From contig VRVR01000050.1 in NCBI GenBank assembly GCA_009859145.1, forward strand, positions 173,448-237,447: a DNA stretch of 64,000 nt. Reading direction: 5' to 3'. This document shows, one piece after another, positions 9,657-18,459 of this stretch (position 1 is its first letter; each line of letters begins with the position of its first letter). Source of the DNA: Andalucia godoyi (lineage: Eukaryota; Discoba; Jakobea; Jakobida; Andaluciidae). Made by a program: the position numbers and the translations under genes. A model generated the notes under the pieces. It was given only the letters and a program-made list of their open reading frames with translations. It was not told the DNA's origin and did no database searches.

Positions 9657-10151
9657 CTAGTTTGCGGATTCGTCGAGGTTTGGAATGTTTGCGAGTCGGA
9701 CTGTGAGATGGGAGGAAGGATGGTGCTTCGTTCCGAATTTTCCTCGAGCGTGGAACTGGACTCTCTTGATATACTCTCCCTTGGTGACGTACGCCTCGAC
9801 GATCTTCAGGTCCTTCTTCTCCTTGTCCGCGCTGGCTGCGGAACGCGAGCCAGCATTAGAGACTGCAGACTGGATTGCAAGCGCCAATGTCTTTGCATGG
9901 CGCTTCGGCGAGTGGTCTAGCTGCGCAAGAGCACTCGGGACAGACATCCCACGAACCATCCGCGCAAGCAAGTTCAGCTTCTTTGGAGATGTCTTCACTC
10001 CGCGGAACACGGCCTGCGACACATACCCAGCAACCCCAGCCCCAGCAGCAGCAGCAGAAGAGGCACCTGACAAGGCCGCTGATGCAGACGACGAGCTTAC
10101 ATTCGACAGCACCGACGATAGCACATCAGACGAGAACAATCGACGAAACAT
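9657..10151 (-). CDS. MRPL22: Mitochondrial large-subunit ribosomal protein uL22
   Basis: A 164-residue protein with an S/A-rich leader (MFRRLFSSDVLSSVLSN) fitting an organellar presequence. The L22 fold then follows: FRGVKTSPKKLNLLARMVRG is the first conserved block, then SVPSALAQLDHSPKRHAKTLALAIQSA, and at the C-terminus VQFHARGKFGTKHHPSSHLTV, the RARGRxxxxxxxxSH signature that lines the peptide exit tunnel. Length and order match bacterial and organellar L22. The presequence argues for the mitochondrion; a plastid protein cannot be excluded from sequence alone. The tRNA gene follows about 275 bp beyond its start. Confidence 0.9.
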   Translation of the reverse strand: MFRRLFSSDVLSSVLSNVSSSSASAALSGASSAAAAGAGVAGYVSQAVFRGVKTSPKKLNLLARMVRGMSVPSALAQLDHSPKRHAKTLALAIQSAVSNAGSRSAASADKEKKDLKIVEAYVTKGEYIKRVQFHARGKFGTKHHPSSHLTVRLANIPNLDESAN

Positions 10152-10425
10152 TCCTCTTTTTCCCTTCTCCTTGTGACCACTATTGCAACCACACCCTCTT
10201 CCTGATTAACTAACTTTTAAAAAATAATAAAAATTAAAAAGCCATAATAAAATGGAAAAAACCAAATTAAATCATATTTATAAAAATCCACTAAACATAC
10301 ACAGAAAGTCCTTTTATTAAATGAGGAATCATTCGAGCACACGTTTGAGAGAGCGAGAGGAAAGCCTTGAGAAAAGAGAGGCAGATGGAGAACAATAGAA
10401 AATGTTTCCGAGTGTATTCATCGAA

Positions 10426-10498
10426 GCCCCTGTAGCTTAGGCGGTAGAGCGCAACACTAGTAATGTTGAGGTCGTCGGTTCGATTCCGACCGGGGGCA
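10426..10498 (+). tRNA. tRNA-Thr (anticodon AGU)
   Basis: A 73-base cloverleaf. The acceptor stem GCCCCTG pairs with CGGGGGC (one G-T wobble) with discriminator A. The anticodon stem CAACA/TGTTG closes the loop CTAGTAA with anticodon AGT at 10459-10461. The T arm is GTCGG-TTCGATT-CCGAC. No intron and no encoded CCA. The internal A box TAGCTTAGGCGG and B box GGTTCGATTCC are intact. Confidence 0.97.
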
Positions 10499-10500
10499 AA

Positions 10501-10507
10501 TTTTTTT
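10501..10507 (+). terminator. RNA polymerase III T-run terminator
   Basis: Seven T residues two bases after the tRNA-Thr 3' end, the standard pol III stop signal. Confidence 0.85.
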
Positions 10508-10700
10508 CCTTTCCCGGCCCTGCCGCTTTCAACCCCACCTTCTGTAGTGACGAAAGGTCCTATTCTTTCCCGCTCTTTCCATTTATAATGATAATAATTT
10601 CCTCAACTCACAAGTAAGAAACGTTTTTTGTTTTTGCAGAAATAACAAAAATATCAATAGTAATGATATAATCATAATAATCAAAAATCATCATCATCAT

Positions 10701-10745
10701 AGTAGTAGTAGTAGTAGTAGTAGCAGTAGTAGTAGTAGTAGCAGT
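10701..10745 (+). repeat. (TAG)n microsatellite upstream of the HDAC gene
   Basis: A trinucleotide repeat with occasional TAGCAG units, preceded by a short CAT repeat and ending 34 bases before the HDAC start codon. Confidence 0.95.
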
Positions 10746-10779
10746 AAGAAATAACTATTTACAAGACAAACTGAGAGGC

Positions 10780-12915
10780 ATGGAGCAGCAGCCAGGAACA
10801 GCACCAGCGCCTGCAGCAGCACACGGAAAGTCGCAGAAGCGAGTCCAAACACGCGGAAGCATGGGCTCGATGATTGCGAAAGCTCGTGAAGCGCTGACTG
10901 CAGTTGCGAATACCGTTGGGATTGCGCTGAGTCCTGTGCCGTACGACCGTTTCTGCGAGCTTGCAGAGTCGGGCGATCCGTACCAGGAGCTGCGGATTTC
11001 GTTTCCTGTCTCGACCGACAATCTCGGGTCGTTTGTCCAGTTTCCACTCGCGGCAGATCGGCAGACACTTGCAATGCTCGACGTAGAGAAGTACTTTGGG
11101 CTCTCGAAAAACACCGGACTGCTCATCGAGTCGCCGGCCCCGCTGGCCCCCGTCCCCAACTCAGATGGCGATGGCGGCAATGGCGAGGACAGCAGCGTGC
11201 GGAAAAGGGCGAGTGTCGCGATTGTTGCGTACCAGTACCTGACACCCGGGTCCACGTACCTGCTCTTTGGGCGCCGGATCGTGGCGAAACCATCGGCGTC
11301 ATCGGTGTCATCGACGGCAGCGGCGGATGAGGAGGACGATGGGTTTGCGCAGAACAGGTGGATGGACGGAATGTGCGTGCAGCGGACCGGGTTTGTAAGC
11401 GACAAGGCAATGGCGCTGCATGCGGGTCCTTCGTATCATCCCGAGCGACCGGACCGCCTGAACTATGTGTTTCGGCATCTTGTGGACTCGGGATGTACGC
11501 AGCTGTTGTGGAGGATTGCGGCGCGGGAAGCATCGGTCGGAGAGCTGGTTGCGGTGCATGATGCTGCGTACGTTGACCAGTTTGTTCGGTCGTCGAAATC
11601 CGAGGGGCTTCTGCAGACGCTTGTGCAGCAGCTTGGATCGTCGGATCTGTATCTCAACAAGAGCTCTCTGCGTGCTGCGAAACTCGCAGCTGGGTGTGCA
11701 GTCCAGGCAGTCGACAGCGTGCTTCTTGGCTCTGTGAAAAATGCATTTGCACTTGTGCGGCCTCCGGGGCATCATGCTGGCAAGCGCACTCCGTCAGGGT
11801 TCTGCTGGTTCTGCAACTGCGCAGTTGCTGCACAGCATGCCTTGTCATGGAAGCCACCCTCTTCTTCGTCTTCTTCGCAGGGCACTGTCCATAGCCCATC
11901 GGTTGCGACTTCGCCCGACATATCTGCACTCAAGCTGACCGATGCATCCTCCAGCCCGCAGTCCAGCTGTACCCCCTCCGCACACGCATTTCCGGACACA
12001 CCAGAGGGCGCCAATATGAGCGTGTCTTCGGTGCAAACGGAGGCGAGCTCCTTGTGCAGCCCAGGATCGATTGGAGGGACTCCCTTGAAACCTGCTGTTG
12101 CGTCGGCGCCCGTGCAGCGCGTGCTCATCGTGGACTGGGACATCCACCACGGCAACGGCATTGAAGAGATTTTTTATGACCGCCGAGATGTAATGTACAT
12201 TTCTGTGCATCGGTACGACGATGGAGCGTTTTATCCAGGCACTGGACATGCGTCGTCGATTGGAGACGGTCCCGGCCGCGGTTTCAACATGAATATTCCG
12301 CTCGGCGGAACCGATATTTCGGATGCTGATTATCTTGCCGTATTCACGCATCTTATTTTGCCTGTTGGGCGTGAATTCGATCCAGATCTTGTGATTGTAG
12401 CAGCAGGATTCGACGCTGCCAAGGGAGACCCACTGGGCAAGTCGTCCGTCTCGCCAGCGTCCTTTGGCATATTCCTAAAGATGCTGATGGAACTCGCGGA
12501 TGGAAAAGTCGTTGCGGTCCTTGAGGGCGGGTACAATTGCAGTGTTGTGGCGCAGTGCGTGGAATCCTGCATCAAGACGCTGGCGGGCGCTGCTGACGGA
12601 ACCGCCTCGAGAACGCTATTGAGGCACGTTTCTCCTTTGCAGCAGTCCAACGGTGGGGATGGGAACGGCAGCGAAGATGGCTCGAGTGCCAAACCTCGGG
12701 TTTCGCAAGTCACGAAGCGTGCCATTCGCACGGTTGCCCAGTTGCTCTCTCCTTTCTGGCCCTGCTTGGATGTACTCTTGCCTCCCAACGACGAAGAAGA
12801 AGCTGCTGCTGCTGCTGATGATGATTCGCAGACAGATACACACGACCCAGCGTCTGGCTCCGAGGCGAGCGTCGATGATGCAGCGGCGAAGTTCGAAACA
12901 CTCTCGTTTCACTGA
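10780..12915 (+). CDS. Histone deacetylase, class II-type, with a serine-rich insertion
   Basis: A 711-residue protein. Residues 1-200 are an unrecognised N-terminal region with acidic and serine-rich stretches. The arginase-fold deacetylase domain spans about 205-610. Visible active-site elements are HPERPDR, RPPGHHAGKRTPSGFC (paired catalytic histidines near 331-332), DWDIHHGNGIEE (zinc ligands Asp and His, about 452-460), AAGFDAAKGDPLG (third zinc ligand Asp) and EGGY (catalytic Tyr). The motif wording fits class II/HDA1-type enzymes, which remove acetyl groups from lysines of histones or other proteins. A serine/proline-rich insertion of roughly 90 residues (about 355-445) separates the paired histidines from the zinc site, an unusual place for low complexity. 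The C-terminal tail after 610 is acidic and also disordered. Confidence 0.93.
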   Translation: MEQQPGTAPAPAAAHGKSQKRVQTRGSMGSMIAKAREALTAVANTVGIALSPVPYDRFCELAESGDPYQELRISFPVSTDNLGSFVQFPLAADRQTLAMLDVEKYFGLSKNTGLLIESPAPLAPVPNSDGDGGNGEDSSVRKRASVAIVAYQYLTPGSTYLLFGRRIVAKPSASSVSSTAAADEEDDGFAQNRWMDGMCVQRTGFVSDKAMALHAGPSYHPERPDRLNYVFRHLVDSGCTQLLWRIAAREASVGELVAVHDAAYVDQFVRSSKSEGLLQTLVQQLGSSDLYLNKSSLRAAKLAAGCAVQAVDSVLLGSVKNAFALVRPPGHHAGKRTPSGFCWFCNCAVAAQHALSWKPPSSSSSSQGTVHSPSVATSPDISALKLTDASSSPQSSCTPSAHAFPDTPEGANMSVSSVQTEASSLCSPGSIGGTPLKPAVASAPVQRVLIVDWDIHHGNGIEEIFYDRRDVMYISVHRYDDGAFYPGTGHASSIGDGPGRGFNMNIPLGGTDISDADYLAVFTHLILPVGREFDPDLVIVAAGFDAAKGDPLGKSSVSPASFGIFLKMLMELADGKVVAVLEGGYNCSVVAQCVESCIKTLAGAADGTASRTLLRHVSPLQQSNGGDGNGSEDGSSAKPRVSQVTKRAIRTVAQLLSPFWPCLDVLLPPNDEEEAAAAADDDSQTDTHDPASGSEASVDDAAAKFETLSFH

Positions 12916-13377
12916 AGCCCGAGAGGAGCACAAAAAGAAGTAGACCAAACACTGGCGTCCGGTGGAGTTGGTATCAGATCGATATTCGATACACTCTGGA
13001 CATTTTGTGCAGAGCGCAGTCCACGCGTCCGTGCTGCAAAAAAAGAAACAAAACCAAACAAACAAAAACGGGTCGAAGTGGTTTTGCGGCCAGTAACGTG
13101 CGCGGCGGACTCTGCTCTGCGCAGTGCCTCTCGAGCATTGTGTCGCCTGTGACACGGAATGCAACGTGTCGTGGATGCACTGCAGAAGGTCCCCACGGGG
13201 AACCCTCCTGCTGTAAACAACAAAAAACAATAACAATAAAAGCACAGCTAGCGTCAAGCGCAACATTCAAATTTTCAAAAGAACAACACCTTTCGTTTGG
13301 CTTGATGCTAACGAGTCGGGGAATAAGAAACAAACCAATACAACAAACAAAAGCAAAAACAAAAAGCAAAGGGATGA
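12916..13377. other. Intergenic interval with no supported gene
   Basis: 462 bp with A-rich CAAAAC/CAAACAA stretches near 13040-13070 and 13325-13365. Open frames on the minus strand here consist of low-complexity Phe/Cys-rich translation and were not accepted. Confidence 0.5.
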
Positions 13378-15063
13378 ATGGATGCGCGCCATAAAACAGA
13401 CAGTGCAAAAAATTCGGGTGGTTTCAGACCCATCAACAATTCCCGAATCGACCGTATGCATCCTGAATGGGACCGCGCGCTCCAGTCCCATCTCGACGGC
13501 CTCGTCGAAGAGTGCGATGACGAGAAGGAGCATGCGCAGCGGGTATCGGCTGCGCTGTCCTTTCTCCTCGCTGCCTCTTCCCCGTTTGTTTTCTCGTCGC
13601 TAGCATCAACTCCGAACCCGCGGCTAGCATCAATTCCCCTCGACAAGGACTGCGACGAGGACGACGGCGGCGCGGAGAGCGAGGCGCATGTGCACTACCT
13701 CGCGCACTGCTACACCCGCCGCGGCGCCTATCTGGTGCGCGCCCTTGCAGTCCTTCCTCGGGTGGCAGCAGCATCAAGTGATGCTACACGTGCACTGCTG
13801 GTGGATGCTTCTTCGATGATGTCGTGTCCCGGGCTGCCTGCTACTTTACAGTTTGCCCGTCTGTTTCATCCGCACGCAATGACTCTGCTGTACCACCCGT
13901 CCGCGGCCGATATTCTCATGGCTCTTGCGTCGCTCCTCGTGGCCCCTCCACCGCCGCTTCTCGCTCCTCTTGTGTCACCTGCGGCGTGGACGGTGGTGTG
14001 GATCGCGGCGACCGTGGACCGACACGTCTCGACGCATGCGCTGTCGCTGCATCCTGCATCGGCGTCGACGGAAGAAGCGGCTGGGGCTGGGGCTGGGGCT
14101 GGGGCGGGGGGTCGAGGGCGTGGACGGGCAATGGGGAAGGAGGGCGAGATGCTCTGGGTCGTGGGCGACTTGATGCCGTTTGCCCGTCGCGGAATGCCAA
14201 TGCTCGTTGTGCTTTCCACTCCGCTTTCCTCGGATCCGGTCTCGCTGACGCGTTCTTACAGCGATACCTGCTGCAATGACACGCGCAATTTCAATGACGC
14301 CGACAGCTACAACGCGCACAGCCAAGGTGGAGGTTTACGTGATGGCGCTGGCGGTAATGAAGATCGTGATGGGGGAGTGAGACGGACGAGAAGGAAAGAC
14401 GCAGAAGCAGCTGACGAGTGCTGCATGGTATGCATCCATGGCCCCGGCGATCTCTTTCCGGTCTTTCTGTCCAGTCCCTCACTCGCCCTCTCTCTCGTTC
14501 TCGATCCTCTTCACCACTCTTCTTCTACTCAATCCCAACCGCAGCACCGCAGACAGACGAAACGAGAGAGGGAGTCGCTCGAAGAAGTGCTCGAGGCCGA
14601 GCTTGAGCGTGTAGGCGCGTCGCTGGTGGTGCACTCTGAGCGCCACGTTTTAGACGCAGAGACGCAGGGCGTTGTTCGGGTGCTCCGTGGAGGCGGAACT
14701 GCATCCAGAGTGCTGTTGCGTGCGCTTTTCGCGGTGGCGTTTGCAAATGCTCATCGCGAACTGCGACGCTCCGTCATGCGGCTGCCGCATTCTCGATGGG
14801 GCATCACTGTCATTCACCATCACGATCCCACGTCCTCTTTCTCCTCCGCTACCACCGCTACCACCGTTATCTGCGCCTGCGCCTGCGCCTCCATCTCAAC
14901 ACCCGCCGCCACTACTTCCACGAGTTCTGCTAAGAGCAGGGGCAATGGTTCTTCGTTTTCGCTTGACGGGATGGAAAGGAAGCGATGGATCGAAGATCGA
15001 TTTGCGACGGCCGTTGATCTCGTGGTGGCCCACTTCCACGCGTCCGATCAGTTTGTCTTTTGA
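13378..15063 (+). CDS. Unknown protein, alanine/serine-rich
   Basis: A 561-residue open frame from the ATG at 13378; an alternative start is the Met at 13456 (MHPEWDRALQSHLDGL). The N-terminal half is helical and Ala/Leu-rich (HYLAHCYTRRGAYLVRALAV, SAADILMALASLLVAPPPPL). A GAGAGAG run near 236-243, a charged linker and a helical segment LEEVLEAELERVGASLVV follow, and near the C-terminus is ALFAVAFANAHRELRRSVMRL. I do not recognise a family. Length, sustained frame and strong codon-level structure suggest a real gene, but part of it could be intronic or misread. No catalytic motif is visible. Confidence 0.6.
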   Translation: MDARHKTDSAKNSGGFRPINNSRIDRMHPEWDRALQSHLDGLVEECDDEKEHAQRVSAALSFLLAASSPFVFSSLASTPNPRLASIPLDKDCDEDDGGAESEAHVHYLAHCYTRRGAYLVRALAVLPRVAAASSDATRALLVDASSMMSCPGLPATLQFARLFHPHAMTLLYHPSAADILMALASLLVAPPPPLLAPLVSPAAWTVVWIAATVDRHVSTHALSLHPASASTEEAAGAGAGAGAGGRGRGRAMGKEGEMLWVVGDLMPFARRGMPMLVVLSTPLSSDPVSLTRSYSDTCCNDTRNFNDADSYNAHSQGGGLRDGAGGNEDRDGGVRRTRRKDAEAADECCMVCIHGPGDLFPVFLSSPSLALSLVLDPLHHSSSTQSQPQHRRQTKRERESLEEVLEAELERVGASLVVHSERHVLDAETQGVVRVLRGGGTASRVLLRALFAVAFANAHRELRRSVMRLPHSRWGITVIHHHDPTSSFSSATTATTVICACACASISTPAATTSTSSAKSRGNGSSFSLDGMERKRWIEDRFATAVDLVVAHFHASDQFVF

Positions 15064-15215
15064 CCCGGTTCCAAGCAAATCGAGCAAACGAAGCATGAAC
15101 GTAGACCGAGTTCATAGTGTTTATTGGTAAATTACTATTGTTCATTTTCATTTTTTGTTTTGTTTTGTTTTGCACTGTATACTTCATTGTCAGTACCTTG
15201 ACTGGCACTCAGAGC

Positions 15216-15229
15216 CCCCCCCCCCCCCA
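15216..15229 (+). repeat. Poly-C tract
   Basis: An uninterrupted run of about 14 cytosines just beyond the end of the minus-strand gene at 15238. Confidence 0.9.
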
Positions 15230-15237
15230 GATTGGGA

Positions 15238-15753
15238 TCAGTTGACGTCAAAGACAAAGAAGAGGAGAAGAAGGAGCAGGGACACAAGGTATATGGCGGA
15301 GAACACTGCCGAGGTTCTGCGGACCGGCGACGGCGAGCTGAGGCTGAGAAGAACGTTAACGGCTGCAATAGGCGGGAACAGAAATCCCGTACACAGCATA
15401 ATTAACGCAAGCTTACGTTCCTCCGCCGGCGAGCCATCCGTCACATCAAACACCCGAAATGGAAATGGCCCGTCGTCCGGAACCACCGACACTGTCCGAC
15501 GAGGCAGCTTGCGCGTCGTCGAGAGCATATGGCCCAGATCCTGCAGATCGTTCACGGGCATAAACCAAATGTCCCGATACACACTTGCTGTCGCCCGTAG
15601 TGGATGGCTTACACTCCGCTCCCGAACCGTCCCCAACGCCAACGACAACGATGACGATCCCGACCTTGACTCTGACTCTGTCGCTGACTCTGACGTCGAC
15701 GATGAGGACAGCAATGACACTCGTGCGCTGTCACGACTCGGATCCACATACAT
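15238..15753 (-). CDS. Small predicted membrane protein, unknown
   Basis: 171 residues from the ATG at 15753. A Ser/Glu-rich, disordered N-terminal third leads into a soluble segment (IWFMPVNDLQDLGHMLS) and then a patch VPDDGPFPFRVFDV. Two hydrophobic helices close the protein (LALIMLCTGFLFPPIAAVNVLL and AIYLVSLLLLLLFFVF), so it is probably a C-terminally anchored protein. The FLFPPIA motif between charged residues resembles small fungal and protist membrane proteins of unknown role. No function is assigned. Confidence 0.55.
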   Translation of the reverse strand: MYVDPSRDSARVSLLSSSSTSESATESESRSGSSSLSLALGTVRERSVSHPLRATASVYRDIWFMPVNDLQDLGHMLSTTRKLPRRTVSVVPDDGPFPFRVFDVTDGSPAEERKLALIMLCTGFLFPPIAAVNVLLSLSSPSPVRRTSAVFSAIYLVSLLLLLLFFVFDVN

Positions 15754-16186
15754 TTTTCCCCCTCGTCTCTTTCCAACCCCGAACCTTCAACCTTTTTTCC
15801 TCGCTCCCCTCGACTCCACGCAAAACAATCCCTTTAGTGACCGTGCCAACCGATCACGCAAACCACCGCGAACAATCAAAAAACTAAATAGAAAAAGAGG
15901 ACCCAAAAAAGGAAATCTAGCATCATAGCATCAACTGCCTTCCATCCTCCCTCACCGAAAACGCTTGCATCATGGATGGCGGATGGTGTTGGAACTTTCT
16001 GCTACGATCTCGTGTCTCCAGTGCTCCAACCATCCGTTATCCATTCTTTTTCTTTTTGCATTCTCTGCTTTGGTCTGTTCTTTGGAGTTTTTTTAGATAA
16101 TATTTATAAAAAAAGAAAAATAAAAACAAAAGGAAAAGTACAATAATCATTAAAGAAATGAAAAAAGGAAAAGTACTTTTTGAAAA
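15754..16186. promoter_or_regulatory. Divergent promoter interval
   Basis: 433 bp between the minus-strand membrane-protein gene and the FG-GAP gene. Sequence is A/T-rich from 16080 to 16186, including TATTTATAAAAAAAG near 16100, a possible TATA-like element. No other motif was recognised. Confidence 0.4.
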
Positions 16187-18271
16187 ATGGTAAAGTTGGT
16201 GCTTGTGCGGTTGGTGGTACTTGTAGGAGTGCTTGCGTGTGTGGAGGGCGGGCTGGCTGTGTCGCAGGGTGATTTGCAGACGAGTGCGATGGCGGTGTGT
16301 GATGCACGTGGTCAAGCGGTGTCAGATCTTGTAGTTGCGTCCAACTCGTCGAATGTGCTTCGGTATGTGAAGTCCGTGTCGACGAATGGGACAATGACAA
16401 CGATCACGGTGACAGGGGCGAGTGGGCCTGCGTCTGCCGTGGTATGTGGGGACTTTCGGGCGCTTGGGTTCACAGACATTGCAGCGTACTTCCCGTCGAC
16501 TTCGTCCGTGTACATGATCAATGGCCTCACTTTTGCGGTGCTTGGGTCCATTGCACTGCCCAGCTCGTCGTTCAACTCCGCAGTGTCGATTGGTGCAGGC
16601 GATGTGAATGGCGATGGACTGATCGAGTTGGTTGTGGCGTCCGGTACTGCACATGTTGTGTCCGTCTACAATGGATCCAATTATGCGCTTCTGGACACGT
16701 ATTCTGTGTTTGGCGCACTTTCCGGAGGCCTCTCGCTCGATGTTGGCGACGTGAATGGCGATGCAGTGGCGGAAGTCATCGTTGGGCAAGTCTCTGGATT
16801 CGGAATCGAGGTGATGGTAGTCAATACCACGACTCATACAACTAGGCTGCTGGCGTCGACAACCGCGCAGTTCAAGTCAGGATCCGCCGCAACGGGTGTG
16901 CACGTCCGCGTGTGCGCGTCGCCAGCCAACACACCGGGATTTGTGGTTTACATGCCTTGGAACGCAGTAACCGCTGCAGATGTCGAGGTTCTCGGACGCA
17001 CGTTGCTGTTTTCTGCAGTTTCGACAGGCATCGCGTTTGCTGACCAGGTGTCCGTGCAAGTGAATGGAATCTCGCAGTTTCTTCGCTACCAACCATCATC
17101 TTCGCAGTTTCGGATCGTGATGGCTGCGTCGCAAATGTCATATGTCGAAGTGGCATCGACGGCGTTGGTGATTCCTCCGCCGGTTCTTCCTGCGTTTATC
17201 GCAGCGATTGAGAATATCGACGCGCTGTACGTGCGCTGCTCGGGGACAGAGACGACCCTCCTTGGGGGTGGTACATGGTACAGCGTCGTGCAGCCGCCGT
17301 GCATTGTGGCTCCTCAGCGCATCTACACATCACCGTACGTGCTGGCACTCCCGGACCTTGCGGCGGTGACGTTTGACTTTGCAGAGGGAGCACGCGGCAA
17401 CAAGAGCTTGTGGGGCTCCGTGCCATACTCGGATTGGTTCGTCCCGACAATTGTGGGGTCGTGGGGCCCGCAGCCGGCCGTGTTTTCGCCACCGGTGTCA
17501 ATTGCAGTCGTTTCCAAGAACACGACATGGATCCAAGAAAGGTACTTGGCCGTGATTTCGAGCCTTGTGGGATGGAATGTGTACCAGCACCACCACATAC
17601 CAGTGTGGGTGCCAAACTCGCAGGTGCACACATGGGCGGTTCCAGCGGTGCCGACGGGGGCCCACTTCTCGGGTCTCGACTGCTCGGACCTCACTTCCTG
17701 GGGATGGAACTATGGCTTTGGCCTCCACATGACTTCGCTGACTGCCGCCCAAGCTGCATTGCAGTCGGTTCCGTGTCCCTGGTGCACGACAAGCACTTCG
17801 AATGGGTCTGTGCTGTTCACGACCGTCGCGACTTCCGGCATTGCGTACTCGGATCTCGTAACCACGGTGCTCCAGCCGGGAGACATGCTGTACATCAAGG
17901 GCGAAGCCGCTGCAAGTGCACCCGTCACACACGTGCTATCATGGCTTGGAAACTACGCATCGTGCAAACGGCCGCAAGTCGTGGGCCCTTGTCCGCCGTT
18001 GATTCTCGATTCTCACGGACAGGTCGTCGTAGACTCGGTGGGAATCACAGTTCCTACTGGGCCGCACATCCGACCGTTTCTGGAGGATTCTTGGTACTTC
18101 CAATCGTTCAGCCATGCTGTGCGGCTCGTGGATGCCAACGGATTCACCATCAAGACCACTTCGCAGTCCAGCACCACATCCTCCAGCGCATTGTCGCCCA
18201 CCTCCACTCCCAATTCGTCCCTCCTGTTCCTCTTATTAGCACTCTTCATGTCGGCCGTCCTCTTCATATGA
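16187..18271 (+). CDS. Secreted or GPI-anchored FG-GAP repeat protein
   Basis: 694 residues. The first 24 (MVKLVLVRLVVLVGVLACVEGG) form a clear signal peptide. From about 85 to 250, FG-GAP (integrin-alpha-type) beta-propeller repeats carry calcium-binding loops GAGDVNGDGLIELVV and GDVNGDAVAEVIVG. The following 350 residues are Cys-, Trp- and aromatic-rich and unrecognised. The extreme C-terminus is a serine-rich stretch followed by a hydrophobic tail (LLFLLLALFMSAVLFI) with no cytoplasmic residues, the pattern of a GPI-attachment signal. Likely a cell-surface calcium-binding or adhesion-type protein. A polyadenylation-like AATAAA lies about 20 bases beyond the stop. Confidence 0.8.
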   Translation: MVKLVLVRLVVLVGVLACVEGGLAVSQGDLQTSAMAVCDARGQAVSDLVVASNSSNVLRYVKSVSTNGTMTTITVTGASGPASAVVCGDFRALGFTDIAAYFPSTSSVYMINGLTFAVLGSIALPSSSFNSAVSIGAGDVNGDGLIELVVASGTAHVVSVYNGSNYALLDTYSVFGALSGGLSLDVGDVNGDAVAEVIVGQVSGFGIEVMVVNTTTHTTRLLASTTAQFKSGSAATGVHVRVCASPANTPGFVVYMPWNAVTAADVEVLGRTLLFSAVSTGIAFADQVSVQVNGISQFLRYQPSSSQFRIVMAASQMSYVEVASTALVIPPPVLPAFIAAIENIDALYVRCSGTETTLLGGGTWYSVVQPPCIVAPQRIYTSPYVLALPDLAAVTFDFAEGARGNKSLWGSVPYSDWFVPTIVGSWGPQPAVFSPPVSIAVVSKNTTWIQERYLAVISSLVGWNVYQHHHIPVWVPNSQVHTWAVPAVPTGAHFSGLDCSDLTSWGWNYGFGLHMTSLTAAQAALQSVPCPWCTTSTSNGSVLFTTVATSGIAYSDLVTTVLQPGDMLYIKGEAAASAPVTHVLSWLGNYASCKRPQVVGPCPPLILDSHGQVVVDSVGITVPTGPHIRPFLEDSWYFQSFSHAVRLVDANGFTIKTTSQSSTTSSSALSPTSTPNSSLLFLLLALFMSAVLFI

Positions 18272-18288
18272 GGTAAGCGACACTGTCC

Positions 18289-18294
18289 AATAAA
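18289..18294 (+). promoter_or_regulatory. Polyadenylation-type AATAAA
   Basis: AATAAA 18 bases after the FG-GAP gene stop codon; position fits a 3'-end signal. Confidence 0.4.
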
Positions 18295-18459
18295 AATAAG
18301 TAAATAAATGAGTACGGCACTGCACAGTGAGCAAAGATATTGGTCAATGCTGATTCATGACGTAAAACATACGCATTTCCACGATTTTCGTTTTCCATCT
18401 TTCCCGAAACCCCAACACACAATCCTCGTGTTTCTCAACAGCAAGAAAACAGCAGAAGA

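Noticed and set aside
12616-13266. 216-residue frame on the minus strand covering the HDAC 3' end
   Set aside because: Antisense shadow plus A-rich sequence translated as Phe/Cys; no motif.
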